A stretch of 64,000 bases of DNA from NP936 sp002726085 (GCA_036012905.1 DASCQF010000037.1:13929-77928), one strand, 5' to 3'. Shown: positions 54,372-63,519, counted from the stretch's first letter. Notes: generated by a model not told the origin, from the sequence alone. Made by a program: numbers and translations.

Positions 54372-55712
54372 ATGGACGGCGCGTCACGACGAGTAGTCGA
54401 CAGGGAGGCCAGCATCGACTGGTTCCGCGAAACCCGCCAGCGGACAGCCGGCATGTTCGATCTGTTGACCGAGGAGGCGTACTACGAGCAGCCGATTCCG
54501 TTGCGTCATCCCATCGTGTTCTACGAGGGACACATACCGGCGTTCAGCATCAACAGCCTCATCAAGCGGGGACTCGGGCGCGACGGGCTGGACGAGGACC
54601 TCGAACGGCTGTTCGCGCGGGGGATCGACCCCGAGGATCAGGACTCGGCCGACACGGTCGCGATCCGGTCCTGGCCCACTCGAGCGACGGTCCGGCACTA
54701 CGCCGACAACGCGGATCGGACGATTCTCGATGCGCTCGAGCATGCCGAGATCGAGCAGGACGGTCATCCCGTGCTGCATCGAGGACAGGCGGTGTTCACC
54801 CTGATCGAGCACGAAGAGCTTCATCAGGAGACCCTGGCTTACATGTGGCACCAACTGCCCCAGACGAGGAAGAGGCGGCCCGCCGCCGCGCACGTCATTG
54901 CTGATGGTGCGGTGCCGGAGCCGATGCAGATACAGATTCCGGCCGGCCGGGCGACTTTGGGGGCCATGCTGGACGAGATCCCATTCGGTTGGGACAACGA
55001 GTTCCCGCGTCTGCAAGTCGAGGTGCCCGGCTTCGTCATCGACAGACACAACGTGACCAACCAGCAGTACCTCGAGTTCGTCGAGGCGGGCGGCTACAGG
55101 AATCCCGAATGGTGGTCTGATACCGACTGGGCCTGGCTGACCGGTGCCGGCATGGATCATCCGTCGTTCTGGGTCCGTCAGGGGAGTGAGTGGTTCTGGC
55201 GCGGGATGTTTGATCTGATTCGGTTGCCGATGTCCTGGCCCGTCTATGTGTCCTACGCCGAAGCGTCGGCCTATGCCCGGTGGAATGGGCGGCGCCTGCC
55301 GACCGAGGCCGAATTCCACCGCGCGGCGTTCGGGACGCCGGAGGGGAGCGAGCGCGCCCATCCGTGGGGCGACGCGCCACCGGATCCGACCCGGGGCAAC
55401 TTCGGCTTCCAGCACTGGGAGCCGGCGCCGGTCGGGTCGTACCCTGCGGGTATGAGCGCCTGGGGGGTGCACGATCTCGTGGGCAACGGCTGGGAGTGGA
55501 CCTCGACCGTGTTCGAAGGTTTTCCAGGTTTCAGGCCGATGGCCTCGTATCCGGAGTATTCCGCCGATTTCTTCGACGGTCAGCACTACGTGATCAAGGG
55601 GGCGGCCCCGGTCACCGCCGCCGGGCTGGTTCGCCGCAGTTTGCGCAACTGGTTCCGGCCACACTACCCGTATGTCTATACCGGCTTCCGCTGTGTCGAG
55701 GATGGTGACTGA
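54372..55712 (+). CDS. egtB: ergothioneine biosynthesis sulfoxide synthase EgtB
   Basis: Non-heme iron enzyme that couples trimethylhistidine to a sulfur donor with oxygen. From ATG 54372 the 446-residue product has an N-terminal DinB-type helical domain with iron ligands His147 and His151 in HEELHQE (HxxxHxE) and a likely third ligand His54 (YEGHIPAF). A C-terminal formylglycine-generating-enzyme-like domain follows (IPAGRATLGA, VTNQQYLEFVEAGGY, RLPTEAEFHRAAF, GNGWEWTSTVF, FRCVEDG). egtD follows with near-zero spacing. Whether the sulfur donor is gamma-glutamylcysteine or cysteine is not decided; no egtA or egtC is seen in the window. Confidence 0.93.
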   Translation: MDGASRRVVDREASIDWFRETRQRTAGMFDLLTEEAYYEQPIPLRHPIVFYEGHIPAFSINSLIKRGLGRDGLDEDLERLFARGIDPEDQDSADTVAIRSWPTRATVRHYADNADRTILDALEHAEIEQDGHPVLHRGQAVFTLIEHEELHQETLAYMWHQLPQTRKRRPAAAHVIADGAVPEPMQIQIPAGRATLGAMLDEIPFGWDNEFPRLQVEVPGFVIDRHNVTNQQYLEFVEAGGYRNPEWWSDTDWAWLTGAGMDHPSFWVRQGSEWFWRGMFDLIRLPMSWPVYVSYAEASAYARWNGRRLPTEAEFHRAAFGTPEGSERAHPWGDAPPDPTRGNFGFQHWEPAPVGSYPAGMSAWGVHDLVGNGWEWTSTVFEGFPGFRPMASYPEYSADFFDGQHYVIKGAAPVTAAGLVRRSLRNWFRPHYPYVYTGFRCVEDGD

Positions 55713-55713
55713 G

Positions 55714-56685
55714 ATGGCGCCGACCAGCACCTCCGTCCTGACGCGTCGTGGGCGGCTCGCCAAGGATGTCCGACGCGATCTGGAGGGGTCCCAGAAACGA
55801 CTCCAGCCCAAATATCTCTATGACGCGCTGGGTTCGCAGCTCTTCGAGGCGATCTGCGAGTTGCCCGAATACCGCATCACGCGAGCCGAACGGGGACTGC
55901 TCGCCGCGCATGCCGGCGAAATGGGTGTCGGTCTGGTGTCGCCCGTCACGCTGGTCGAGCTCGGAGGGGGCAGCGGGGAAAAGCTCGCGTTGCTGATCGA
56001 GCCGCTGGTGCAGACGCTTCGCGATGTGAGCGTGGCGCTCGTCGATGTCTCGAGCACCGCAATCGCGCTGGCGACACGGACCCTTGGGCGATATCCGGAT
56101 CTGCCGGTGACCGGGCACGAAACGACCTATGAAGATGGTCTCCGCCAGGCTGTAGCCACTCGCTCAGGCGACGACACGATACTGGTGGCGTTCCTTGGTT
56201 CGAACTTCGGCAACCTCGACCCCGCCGAGGCCCTGGCGTTTCTGGGGCGCGTCCGGTCGGCGTTGCGAGCCGGCGATCGGCTAGTACTCGGCGCCGATCT
56301 CGTGAAGCCGGAAGCGGAACTGGTGCTCTCCTACGATGACCCGCTTGGCGTGACCGCCGCGTTCAACAAGAACCTGCTGGTGCGGCTCAACCGGGAGCTT
56401 GGCGCCAACTTCGATCTCGACCAGTTCGCCCATCGCGCGGTCTGGAACGCGACGGCGTCACGGGTCGAGATGCATCTCGAGAGCCTGTGTGACCAGACCG
56501 TCTTGCTTCCGGCTGCCAATTGCCTGGTGCGATTCACCGCGGGTGAGTCGATCTGGACCGAGAGCTCGTATAAGTACAACGAGGACGGAATTGCGGACAT
56601 GGGGGCCGCGGCCGGATTCGCCCGTCGCGACCAGTGGGTAGATGCTGAGGCCCGCTTCGCGGTAACGGTGTTCGACGCGGAGTAG
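55714..56685 (+). CDS. egtD: L-histidine N-alpha-methyltransferase EgtD
   Basis: SAM-dependent enzyme that trimethylates histidine to hercynine, the substrate of EgtB. The product (323 residues from 55714) has the family opening (LYDALGSQLFEAICELPEYRITRAERGLL), the SAM motif VELGGGSGEK, LVDVSSTAIA, FLGSNFGNLDP (histidine-binding Asn) and NEDGIADMGAAAGF near the end. The start is uncertain among 55702, 55705 and 55714; all are within 12 bases of the egtB stop. The two genes form a minimal ergothioneine operon; accessory genes egtC and egtE may lie elsewhere. Confidence 0.92.
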   Translation: MAPTSTSVLTRRGRLAKDVRRDLEGSQKRLQPKYLYDALGSQLFEAICELPEYRITRAERGLLAAHAGEMGVGLVSPVTLVELGGGSGEKLALLIEPLVQTLRDVSVALVDVSSTAIALATRTLGRYPDLPVTGHETTYEDGLRQAVATRSGDDTILVAFLGSNFGNLDPAEALAFLGRVRSALRAGDRLVLGADLVKPEAELVLSYDDPLGVTAAFNKNLLVRLNRELGANFDLDQFAHRAVWNATASRVEMHLESLCDQTVLLPAANCLVRFTAGESIWTESSYKYNEDGIADMGAAAGFARRDQWVDAEARFAVTVFDAE

Positions 56686-56698
56686 GGCGGAATGTTGC

Positions 56699-56751
56699 AG
56701 AAGTCAGAAGTCAGAAGTCAGAAGTCGGAAGGAAGCCGGAGGGCTTCGCCG
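56699..56751 (+). repeat. GAAGTCA heptamer array with GGAAGCCGGAGGGCTTCGCC tail
   Basis: Four copies of AGAAGTC are followed by GGAAGGAAGCC and the hairpin-like tail GCCGGAGGGCTTCGCC. It is the clearest example of the heptamer class; related copies are at 6591, 18594, 36449 and 40737. It lies between egtD and the permease gene. Confidence 0.85.
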
Positions 56752-56795
56752 TTTACCGCTTGAGCCCGCCGCGAGGGGGAGCGCCACGCAAGCCA

Positions 56796-57944
56796 ATGCC
56801 CAGCCAGGAAAAACGACCGGACCGGGGCGCCCGATTTCTCGTCGTGGCCGCCAGCCTTATCGTCGTGATCGCCGGGCTTCAGGCGGCGAGTCAACTCCTC
56901 CTGCCGTTCCTCACCGCCGTTTTTCTGGCCGTGATCAGCCTTCCGGTCATGGTCTGGCTCCAGCGCAAGAAGGTCCCGACACCCCTCGCGGTCCTCACAA
57001 CCGTGGCCGCCGCGGCCGGGGTGGTGAGCGTGCTCGGTGTGGTGGTGGGGCAGTCGGTCAACGAGTTTGCGCAGGTGGCGCCACAATACCAGGCGCGAAT
57101 CCAGGAGCTGGCCAACGGGGTCCTGGCCTGGGTGGAGGAGATCGGGCTGCCGACCTCCGAGTGGAGCCCGCTAGACTACGTCAACCCCGAGGCGGTGGTC
57201 GATCTGCTGGTGGAGCTGCTGGGCGGCACGCTGGGTGCCCTGGCCGGGCTGCTGTCGAACGCGTTCCTCGTTCTGCTGGCTGTCATCTTCATCCTGTTCG
57301 AGGCGGCCGGGTTCAGGGCCAAGCTTCGTGTTGCGTTCGGCGACCGGGGGGACAACCTGGAGCGGTTCGGCCAGATGACCCTGCAGATTCAGAACTACCT
57401 CGCGATCAAGACGGCGGTGAGTCTCGCGACCGGGCTGCTCGCCGGGCTTTGGGTCTGGGGGCTGGGGCTCGACTTCCCGTTGCTGTGGGGGCTGGTCGCC
57501 TTCGTCTTCAACTACATCCCCAACCTCGGGTCGATCTTCGCCGCCATCGGGCCGGTGCTGCTGTCAGTGGTGCAGTTTGGCCCCGGTCGCGCCATCGCGG
57601 TTGCGGCCGGCTACGTCGTCATCAACGTCGTGTTCGGCAACGTGATCGAGCCGATGCTGCTCGGCCGGCGGCTCGGGTTGTCGACGCTGGTCGTGTTCCT
57701 GTCGTTGGTGTTCTGGGGATGGGTCTGGGGGCCGATGGGGATGTTGCTCTCGGTGCCGCTGACAATGATGCTGAAGATCGCCCTGGAGAACACCGAAGAC
57801 CTGCGGTGGGTGGCCGTGATGCTCGACAAGAATCCGTCGTCAGCCGCCGCCGGATCTAGCCGTGCTTCTTCGCCCGCAGTCCCCGCAGCACCGTCCGATG
57901 CTCCGCGTGAGCCGCAAGCGCCGACGCGTAATCCGGCTGCGTGA
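56796..57944 (+). CDS. AI-2E family transporter (PerM/YdiK type)
   Basis: A 382-residue inner-membrane protein with about eight membrane segments in the usual split pattern: three at the N-terminus (about residues 12-85), a soluble stretch, then a C-terminal bundle with FNYIPNLGSIFAAIGPVLLSVVQFG and NVVFGNVIEPMLLGRRLGLSTLVVFLSLVFWGWVWGPMGMLLSVPL, the family hallmark. Members export small molecules or sodium; the substrate is unknown. ATG 56796 is one option; TTG 56760 is another. Its last 89 bp overlap the tail of the convergent TerB gene. Confidence 0.88.
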   Translation: MPSQEKRPDRGARFLVVAASLIVVIAGLQAASQLLLPFLTAVFLAVISLPVMVWLQRKKVPTPLAVLTTVAAAAGVVSVLGVVVGQSVNEFAQVAPQYQARIQELANGVLAWVEEIGLPTSEWSPLDYVNPEAVVDLLVELLGGTLGALAGLLSNAFLVLLAVIFILFEAAGFRAKLRVAFGDRGDNLERFGQMTLQIQNYLAIKTAVSLATGLLAGLWVWGLGLDFPLLWGLVAFVFNYIPNLGSIFAAIGPVLLSVVQFGPGRAIAVAAGYVVINVVFGNVIEPMLLGRRLGLSTLVVFLSLVFWGWVWGPMGMLLSVPLTMMLKIALENTEDLRWVAVMLDKNPSSAAAGSSRASSPAVPAAPSDAPREPQAPTRNPAA

Positions 57945-58413
57945 AGCCAAGTTCCTTGGCGATCTGACCCGCCTGCGATTCTTCGATCGCGCTAATCGAC
58001 CCGTCGGCCGCCGCCACGGCGAAAATGCAGTCGAGCAGCTCGAGGCGCTGCGTGGCAGTCGCAATCTCGCGAAACTCGCGAGTGACAAGATAGTTCTCGG
58101 TTCCCCCAAACAACCGGGCCTGGCTCTTGGCGATTTCGACCACGAGCAGCGCCTGCGCTTCGGGCAGATGACCCAGTTTCTGGACCACCTCACGCATCGA
58201 CTCGGTCTCTTCTTCACTGATGTGCGAGTCGGCGTGAGCCACCCGGCTCAGGACATAGGCGAAGGCGGCGAGAAACCGCGCCCGGGGTGGCTCGAGTGCC
58301 TCGAGCTCGCCCACGATCCGTCTGACCGTGTCGGTGTCACCGTGACCGGTCGCTGTCTGTTGCTCCGCCGAACCCCCGCGCCCCGTAATGCCCAGGATCT
58401 CGAGAATGCCCAC
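57856..58413 (-). CDS. TerB-like helical protein
   Basis: A 185-residue soluble protein. Two TerB/DnaJ-N-like helical repeats are visible: FLAAFAYVLSRVAHADSHISEEETESMREVV and LELLDCIFAVAAADGSISAIEESQAGQIAKELG, each with the (A)DG or ADxxI(S)xxE pattern that coordinates metal in TerB. The family takes part in metal or envelope stress and in membrane-surface complexes; the partner is unknown. It ends by overlapping 89 bp with the convergent permease gene. Confidence 0.78.
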   Translation of the reverse strand: MGILEILGITGRGGSAEQQTATGHGDTDTVRRIVGELEALEPPRARFLAAFAYVLSRVAHADSHISEEETESMREVVQKLGHLPEAQALLVVEIAKSQARLFGGTENYLVTREFREIATATQRLELLDCIFAVAAADGSISAIEESQAGQIAKELGFTQPDYASALAAHAEHRTVLRGLRAKKHG

Positions 58414-58461
58414 TCAGTGCCTCCGCTTCATTCGAATGACAGTGCGGTAACCGAGCCCCGG

Positions 58462-59991
58462 CTACCGAAATTGGTCTCCCAGGGTTCGGATGAACTCGGC
58501 CGCGACCGTGCTGGGGTCGGCGCCCCGTTCGTCGACTTCAAGATTCATGCGACGCATCGCGTTGACGTCGATCGTGCCTTCCAGTCTTGTCAGCGCCGCG
58601 AGCACGTCCGGCCATTGGCGAGCGAGCCTGGCGCTGACCAGGATGAGGGCATCATACGGCGGAATGGCCGCGCGGTCGTCCTCCAGAATGCGCAGATCGT
58701 AGGCCGTGATCCGACCATCGGTCGTATAGGCGCTGATCAGGTCGACCGCGCCCTCGGATACCGCCCGATACATCAGGGCTGCGTCCATGGTGCGCTGCTC
58801 TTCAAATGCGAGACCGTAGGTGTCGCGGATGGCGATCCACTCGGGTCGGGAGAAGAACTCGAAGTCTCCGCCCATCGACAGCGTCGGCGCCAGTCGGGTG
58901 AGGTCGCTGATACGGGTCAGCCGCATCGCCTCGGCGTCCTGGGCGCGCGCCGCGACCGCGTAAGCATTCTCGAATCCGAGCGTGGCCGCCACCTGGATGC
59001 CGTGTGTGTCGGCGAGATACGGCCCGACCTCGGCGAGCACGTCGGCTCGGTCCATCTCGACCGTCGTGCGCCCCATGACGTTCGCCCAGAGTGTGCCCGA
59101 GTAGTCGATGGAGACGTCGATGTCGCCGGAGGCGAGGGCGTCGAACGCCACCATTGACCCGAGTGATTGCATCTGGGTGGTGAGGCGGCCGGTCTCACGC
59201 TCAACCCACTGGCCCAGCAGATGGGCCAGGACATACTGTTCGGTGAAGCCTTTGGCGCCAATCGTGACCGGGCGATCGCCTCCGGGGAGGAGGGCGGTGG
59301 CCAGGGTGAAGCCGGTGTAGACGTAGAGGGCAGCCATTGCCGTCACGACGCCGCCGACCCGCCGCCGCCGACGCGTGCGCACACCGACCTCGAGCGCGTG
59401 CACCAGCCCATCGAGCAGCTGCGCCAGGGCCGCTGCGGCGACACACCCGACCAGCACCGCGGTGTAGTTCCGGGTCTGTAGCCCGCTGAAGATGTAGTTG
59501 CCAAGGCTGGTCGCGCCGACCGGCGTCGACAGCGTGGCTATCCCGACGGTCCAGACCGTGGCAGTCCGGACACCGGCGACGATGACCGGCATGGCGAGCG
59601 GCAGCTCCACCCGGCGCAATTGCTGCCACGGGGTCATGCCCACGGCCTGCGCAGCCTCCTTGAGCGCCGGATCCACTCCGGCAATTCCGGTGACGGTGTT
59701 GCGAAGAATCGGTAACACGCCATACAGGGTCAAACCGATGAACGCGGGCAGAAAGCCGATGCTCTGAAGACCCAGCGCCGCCAGGAGAGGCACCATGACG
59801 GCCAGCAGTGCCAGGCTCGGCACTGTCTGGATGATTCCGGCCATGCCCAGCGCCGGCTGTTCGAGCCAGCGCACGCGGGTAATCGCCACCCCGAGCGGCA
59901 GGCTCACCGCCGCACTGCAGAGCAGTGCCAGCAGCGTCAGCTGGAGGTGCGCCGTCAGATACTCCGGCAGCAGCGCCAGTTGCTGGCTCAT
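58462..59991 (-). CDS. osmoprotectant ABC transporter, fused permease and substrate-binding protein
   Basis: A 509-residue fusion. The first 215 residues are a BPD-transport permease with about five or six membrane segments and the ATPase-contact EAA loop (LKEAAQAVGMTPWQQLRRVELPLAMPVIVAGV). The remainder is an OpuAC/OsmF-type binding protein (IGAKGFTEQYVLAHLLGQWVER, DIDVSIDYSGTLW, DLISAYTTDGRI) delivered to the outer face by the last segment. Betaine, choline or related quaternary amines are likely ligands. It overlaps the ATPase gene by 4 bp; together they form a complete importer. Confidence 0.9.
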   Translation of the reverse strand: MSQQLALLPEYLTAHLQLTLLALLCSAAVSLPLGVAITRVRWLEQPALGMAGIIQTVPSLALLAVMVPLLAALGLQSIGFLPAFIGLTLYGVLPILRNTVTGIAGVDPALKEAAQAVGMTPWQQLRRVELPLAMPVIVAGVRTATVWTVGIATLSTPVGATSLGNYIFSGLQTRNYTAVLVGCVAAAALAQLLDGLVHALEVGVRTRRRRRVGGVVTAMAALYVYTGFTLATALLPGGDRPVTIGAKGFTEQYVLAHLLGQWVERETGRLTTQMQSLGSMVAFDALASGDIDVSIDYSGTLWANVMGRTTVEMDRADVLAEVGPYLADTHGIQVAATLGFENAYAVAARAQDAEAMRLTRISDLTRLAPTLSMGGDFEFFSRPEWIAIRDTYGLAFEEQRTMDAALMYRAVSEGAVDLISAYTTDGRITAYDLRILEDDRAAIPPYDALILVSARLARQWPDVLAALTRLEGTIDVNAMRRMNLEVDERGADPSTVAAEFIRTLGDQFR

Positions 59992-60758
59992 GAAAGTGGC
60001 TCTCGGGTCAGGAGGGACTCGACGAGCTGGGCTTCGCGCCGCGGGGTGTCAAGCAGCCGTCGCACGTAGTCGTCGGCCGGTTCCCGCATCAGTGTGCCTG
60101 GCGTGCCAATCTGCACCAGACGCCCCGTCTCCATGACTGCGATGCGGTCACCGAGCACCAGCGCTTCGACCATGTCGTGAGTCACGAAGACTGCCGTCAG
60201 ACCGAGCTCGCGTCGGATCCGGACGAAAGATTCCTGCAAGCGCCGTCGGGTCAGCGGGTCGAGCGCGCCGAATGGCTCGTCGAGCAGCATCAGCCGGGGA
60301 CTGGCTGCGAGCGCCCGCGCCACGCCCACCCGTTGCTGCTGTCCACCCGACAGTTGGTCGGGACGGCGCTCTCGGGTGTCGTCGGGGTCCAGTTCCACCA
60401 GTTCGAGCAGCTCGTCGACTCGACGACGGATCTTGGGCTCGGTCCACCCGAGCAGCGCCGGCGTGACGCCAATGTTTTCTGCCACCGTCATGTGGGGAAA
60501 CAGTCCCACCTGCTGGAAGGCATAGCCGACCCGGCGCCGCAGGTCATGGGGCGCAAGCGCAGCCACGTCGCTGCCGTCCACCAGCACCGAGCCGGCCGAG
60601 GGCTCGATCAGCCGGTTGATCATCTTCAAGGTCGTGGTCTTGCCGCTGCCCGAACCGCCCAGCAGCACCAGCAGCTCGCCCTCGTCGATTTGAATCGACA
60701 GGTCGTCCACGACGATCTGGTCTCCGTATCGCTTTGTCAGGTGCTGAAGCTCGATCAT
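59988..60758 (-). CDS. osmoprotectant ABC transporter ATP-binding protein (OpuCA/ProV-like)
   Basis: A 256-residue cytoplasmic ATPase with Walker A GGSGSGKTT, Q-loop GYAFQQVGLFPHMTV, signature LSGGQQQRVGVARAL and Walker B LMLLDEPFGALD. It has no CBS domains, unlike the longer ProV. It powers the downstream fused permease/binding protein; the shared ATGA shows translational coupling. Confidence 0.93.
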   Translation of the reverse strand: MIELQHLTKRYGDQIVVDDLSIQIDEGELLVLLGGSGSGKTTTLKMINRLIEPSAGSVLVDGSDVAALAPHDLRRRVGYAFQQVGLFPHMTVAENIGVTPALLGWTEPKIRRRVDELLELVELDPDDTRERRPDQLSGGQQQRVGVARALAASPRLMLLDEPFGALDPLTRRRLQESFVRIRRELGLTAVFVTHDMVEALVLGDRIAVMETGRLVQIGTPGTLMREPADDYVRRLLDTPRREAQLVESLLTREPLS

Positions 60759-60854
60759 ACGGTGCCCGAGCGTGGGATCGGAGATGACGGAGCGTAGTTT
60801 CTCGGGCGCCGTTTGCTCTGGAAGCCGGATCCCGAATTCCGGAGGCCGGCGGAT

Positions 60855-62006
60855 TCAGACGTGCGCAGGCACGCGGCTGACGACCTCGAGCTGGTCGAGC
60901 CAGTAGGCGTCGTCATCCCGGCGACAAATGAGGAAGCGGCCGACGTCGTCGTCGAACTTGGCCTGGTGGTAGCGCAGATACATGTGCTCGTCGTCGATGC
61001 TCATGATCTCCACCTTCCCCGTTTCGTGCGACATGCAGTAGCGCGCGCGGCGCGCCAGTCCGGAACCGAGCATCAGCGCGTGCTGGAAGATTTTCCACCC
61101 CTCGACGATCGGAAGCTCGTAGGGCTTGTTGCCCGCCGTGGGTCGGCCCTGGAACAGGTAATACGGTGTGCAACCGATGTACGAGAGGGTCGAGTACATC
61201 TCCGACAGCACGTAGGGATCGTCGTTGATGCCCTTGATCAGCGGGCACTGATTGACGCAGATCACTCCGTTTCGAATACAGGCGTCGAGACCCCGGATGG
61301 CCAGGTCGGTCAGCTCCCGTGGGTGGTCGAAGTGCGCCATCAGGTAGATCCGCTGCTGGGGCGTCGAGTAGGCGCGGAACGCCGCCTGCAGCTCCGGGTC
61401 GTTCAGCACCCGGTATGGATCGAAGGCCGGCATCTTGGAACCGAGCCGGATGATCCGCACGTGCGGTATGGCGCGCAACGCCTCGAAGATTTCCACGAGT
61501 CGGCGCGTGCTCATCAGCAACGGGTCGCCGCCGGTCAGCAACACATTGGTCACTTCCGGATGGTCGGCGACGTAACGCAGGCCTTCGCTGACGTCGTTGG
61601 TGACCTCGTCGTTCTCGTCCATGAACAGCCGCTTGCGGAAGCAGTAGCGGCAGTAAGCGCCACAGACCTCATTGCACAGCAGGAGCACGGTGTCGGTGTA
61701 TTTGTGCTGCACACCGCGGGCGACCGTCACCGATTCCTCGTTGCTGGCATCGAGCGACCCCCACTCCAGCAGCTCTTCCTCGCGCGGGATGATTAACTGC
61801 CGGATTGGGTCTTCGGGATCGTCCCAGTCGATCAGACCGAGGTAGTAGTCGTTGGCGCGGAAGACGTATCGGCTGGCCACCGGTCCCAGCCGGTCCCGCT
61901 GTTGGGCGGAGAGCTGCTCGACCTGGTCCAGCCGTCGTATGTATTTCACCCGATTCCGCATGTCGTCTGGCGTCGAGGCGTGTGAGGTCTGGTTGTCACT
62001 CGGCAT
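60855..62006 (-). CDS. KamA-family radical SAM aminomutase (lysine 2,3-aminomutase-like)
   Basis: A 383-residue radical SAM, PLP-dependent enzyme. The iron-sulfur motif is CxxxCxxC at Cys115, Cys119, Cys122 (CGAYCRYCF), followed by VTNVLLTGGDPLLMSTRRLVEIF and KINDDP-like VNQCPLIKGINDDPYVL. The family includes lysine 2,3-aminomutase, glutamate 2,3-aminomutase and EpmB, which acts on EF-P lysine; which it is cannot be read reliably, and no epmA or efp neighbour exists here. It is a lone gene on the minus strand with 625 bp of non-coding DNA before the next gene. Confidence 0.87.
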   Translation of the reverse strand: MPSDNQTSHASTPDDMRNRVKYIRRLDQVEQLSAQQRDRLGPVASRYVFRANDYYLGLIDWDDPEDPIRQLIIPREEELLEWGSLDASNEESVTVARGVQHKYTDTVLLLCNEVCGAYCRYCFRKRLFMDENDEVTNDVSEGLRYVADHPEVTNVLLTGGDPLLMSTRRLVEIFEALRAIPHVRIIRLGSKMPAFDPYRVLNDPELQAAFRAYSTPQQRIYLMAHFDHPRELTDLAIRGLDACIRNGVICVNQCPLIKGINDDPYVLSEMYSTLSYIGCTPYYLFQGRPTAGNKPYELPIVEGWKIFQHALMLGSGLARRARYCMSHETGKVEIMSIDDEHMYLRYHQAKFDDDVGRFLICRRDDDAYWLDQLEVVSRVPAHV

Positions 62007-62631
62007 AAAGGTATCTGCAGTCGGTTACCGGCACAAGCCGGCTCCGACCCGATCGTCAAAACTCGGCGCCAGCAGGAGGCGATCCGTGATGCACCCCGGC
62101 TGCCGGTACTGACCACGGCCTGGTAGCAAGAGACCGCCACGGACTGTGCGGCGTCCGTGCATCCCAGCGTGGTCACAAGGGGCCGAATCGGACCGGACAC
62201 TCGGACGGGGCGAACAGTATCGAGTACTCGACACCGGGACGCAACCCCTTGACGCGGCGCTCGTCCGATCGTTGATCCGACTCGTCGGCAATCCGGATTC
62301 ACCAGACAGCCGCCGCCGGCCAGGGGTGGCGCGCTAGAGGCCTTGTTTGCAGGATGTTGCAGGAACCGTGATGCGTTAGGGCGTTGGCCCCATTAGATGA
62401 TGCGCCACTGATGACGATTCTGCGTGCCCTCTTTTTTAGACGGGTTTTCTTACAGGTCGGTTCGCCAGAGGGCCTCGCCCATCATCGAGCGCGTCGATTC
62501 ATGCCGAGGGTGGCTGCAGTGGACCACCCTTGGTGCCGATTCTTCTGATGTCGGATGAGTGGGTGTCGGAAAGGCTCCCAGTCCGAGGTGAAAGTCGCGC
62601 CGGGCGGCGTGCGGGTACAGGAGAGGTCGAC
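62007..62631. other. long non-coding region between KamA-like and HDOD genes
   Basis: About 625 bp between divergent genes, the longest gap in the window. Short frames exist on both strands but none has a start context or family motif. It has CCGGCACAAGCCGG-type small hairpins (around 62030) and an AT-rich TTTTTT at about 62432-62438. The HDOD ribosome site AGGAGAGG lies at 62619-62626. I see no gene in it. Confidence 0.5.
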
Positions 62632-63519
62632 ATGTTGGATCAGCAGGCCCTTATCGGAGCCACGAAAGAACTAGAGCCGCTACCGCCGACCGTCCATCAG
62701 TTGGCGGCAATCGCCAGTCGGCGCGACTGGAGTGCAATGGAAGCCGAAGAGGTGATCTCGATGGATCCCGCGCTCGCCGGGAAGCTGTTGGGGCTGGCGA
62801 ATTCGGTCGCCAGCGCCAGCCGGGTCGAGATTGTCAGCATCAGAGACGCCGTGGTGCGGATGGGCATCGGCGCCGCGCTGGCCATGGTCACCGCCACCGC
62901 CGTCTCGGCACGGACGCGTCTGGCGCTGCCTCAGTATCGCCTGGCCGAAGGCGAACTGTGGCGACACTCCGTCTCGACCTCGATCGCGGCGCAGGCGCTC
63001 CCCTCGTTCTGTTCGGTCCCGATTCCGCCCGAGTCGTTCACGGCCGCCTTGATGCACGACCTCGGGAAGCTCGTCATCAGTCGATTCGTCGGCGGGTCAC
63101 TGCTCAAGCGGCTCGACCGAGTGCGTGACGACGGTGCGCACACACCGATCGAGGCGGAGCTGGAGGTGCTTGGTGTGCATCACGCCGAGCTCGGTGGGCT
63201 CATTGCGGAAGGCTGGCGGTTACCGGCGGGGATCGTCAAGGGCATCATGTATCACCATACCCCGGACGAAGGTGGGGCGCTGGTCTGCGACGCGGTGCAC
63301 GTGGCCAACGTTATCGCCAAGCAGGTCGGACGGGACCAGACGAGGGAAGACGCCGACCATGCGGACGGAGACATCGGTCCAGACGAAGCGGATGGGGAAC
63401 TCGAACTCGAGCTCTGCCCTGGATCTCTCGAACGTCTCGGGATGACCTCCCACACGTTGGAACGCTGTAGCCACACGATCGCCGATCGCCTCGAGCAGGT
63501 GCTCAGCGCGTGCAACTAG
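62632..63519 (+). CDS. HDOD-domain protein
   Basis: A 295-residue HDOD (HD-related output) protein: LPPTVHQLAAIASRRDWSAMEAEEVISMDPALAGKLLGLANS opens the domain, with the HDLGK segment (ALMHDLGKLVISRF) and MYHHTPDEGGALVCDAVHVANVIAK. HDOD proteins act in signalling and stress networks and usually lack phosphodiesterase activity, as metal ligands here are incomplete. ATG 62632 is set by AGGAGAGG six bases upstream; earlier frame is not supported. A glutamate/aspartate-rich loop sits at about residues 241-265. Confidence 0.85.
   Translation: MLDQQALIGATKELEPLPPTVHQLAAIASRRDWSAMEAEEVISMDPALAGKLLGLANSVASASRVEIVSIRDAVVRMGIGAALAMVTATAVSARTRLALPQYRLAEGELWRHSVSTSIAAQALPSFCSVPIPPESFTAALMHDLGKLVISRFVGGSLLKRLDRVRDDGAHTPIEAELEVLGVHHAELGGLIAEGWRLPAGIVKGIMYHHTPDEGGALVCDAVHVANVIAKQVGRDQTREDADHADGDIGPDEADGELELELCPGSLERLGMTSHTLERCSHTIADRLEQVLSACN

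Noticed and set aside
62146..62337. 63-codon frame in the gap before the HDOD gene
   Set aside because: No ribosome site and no conserved motif.
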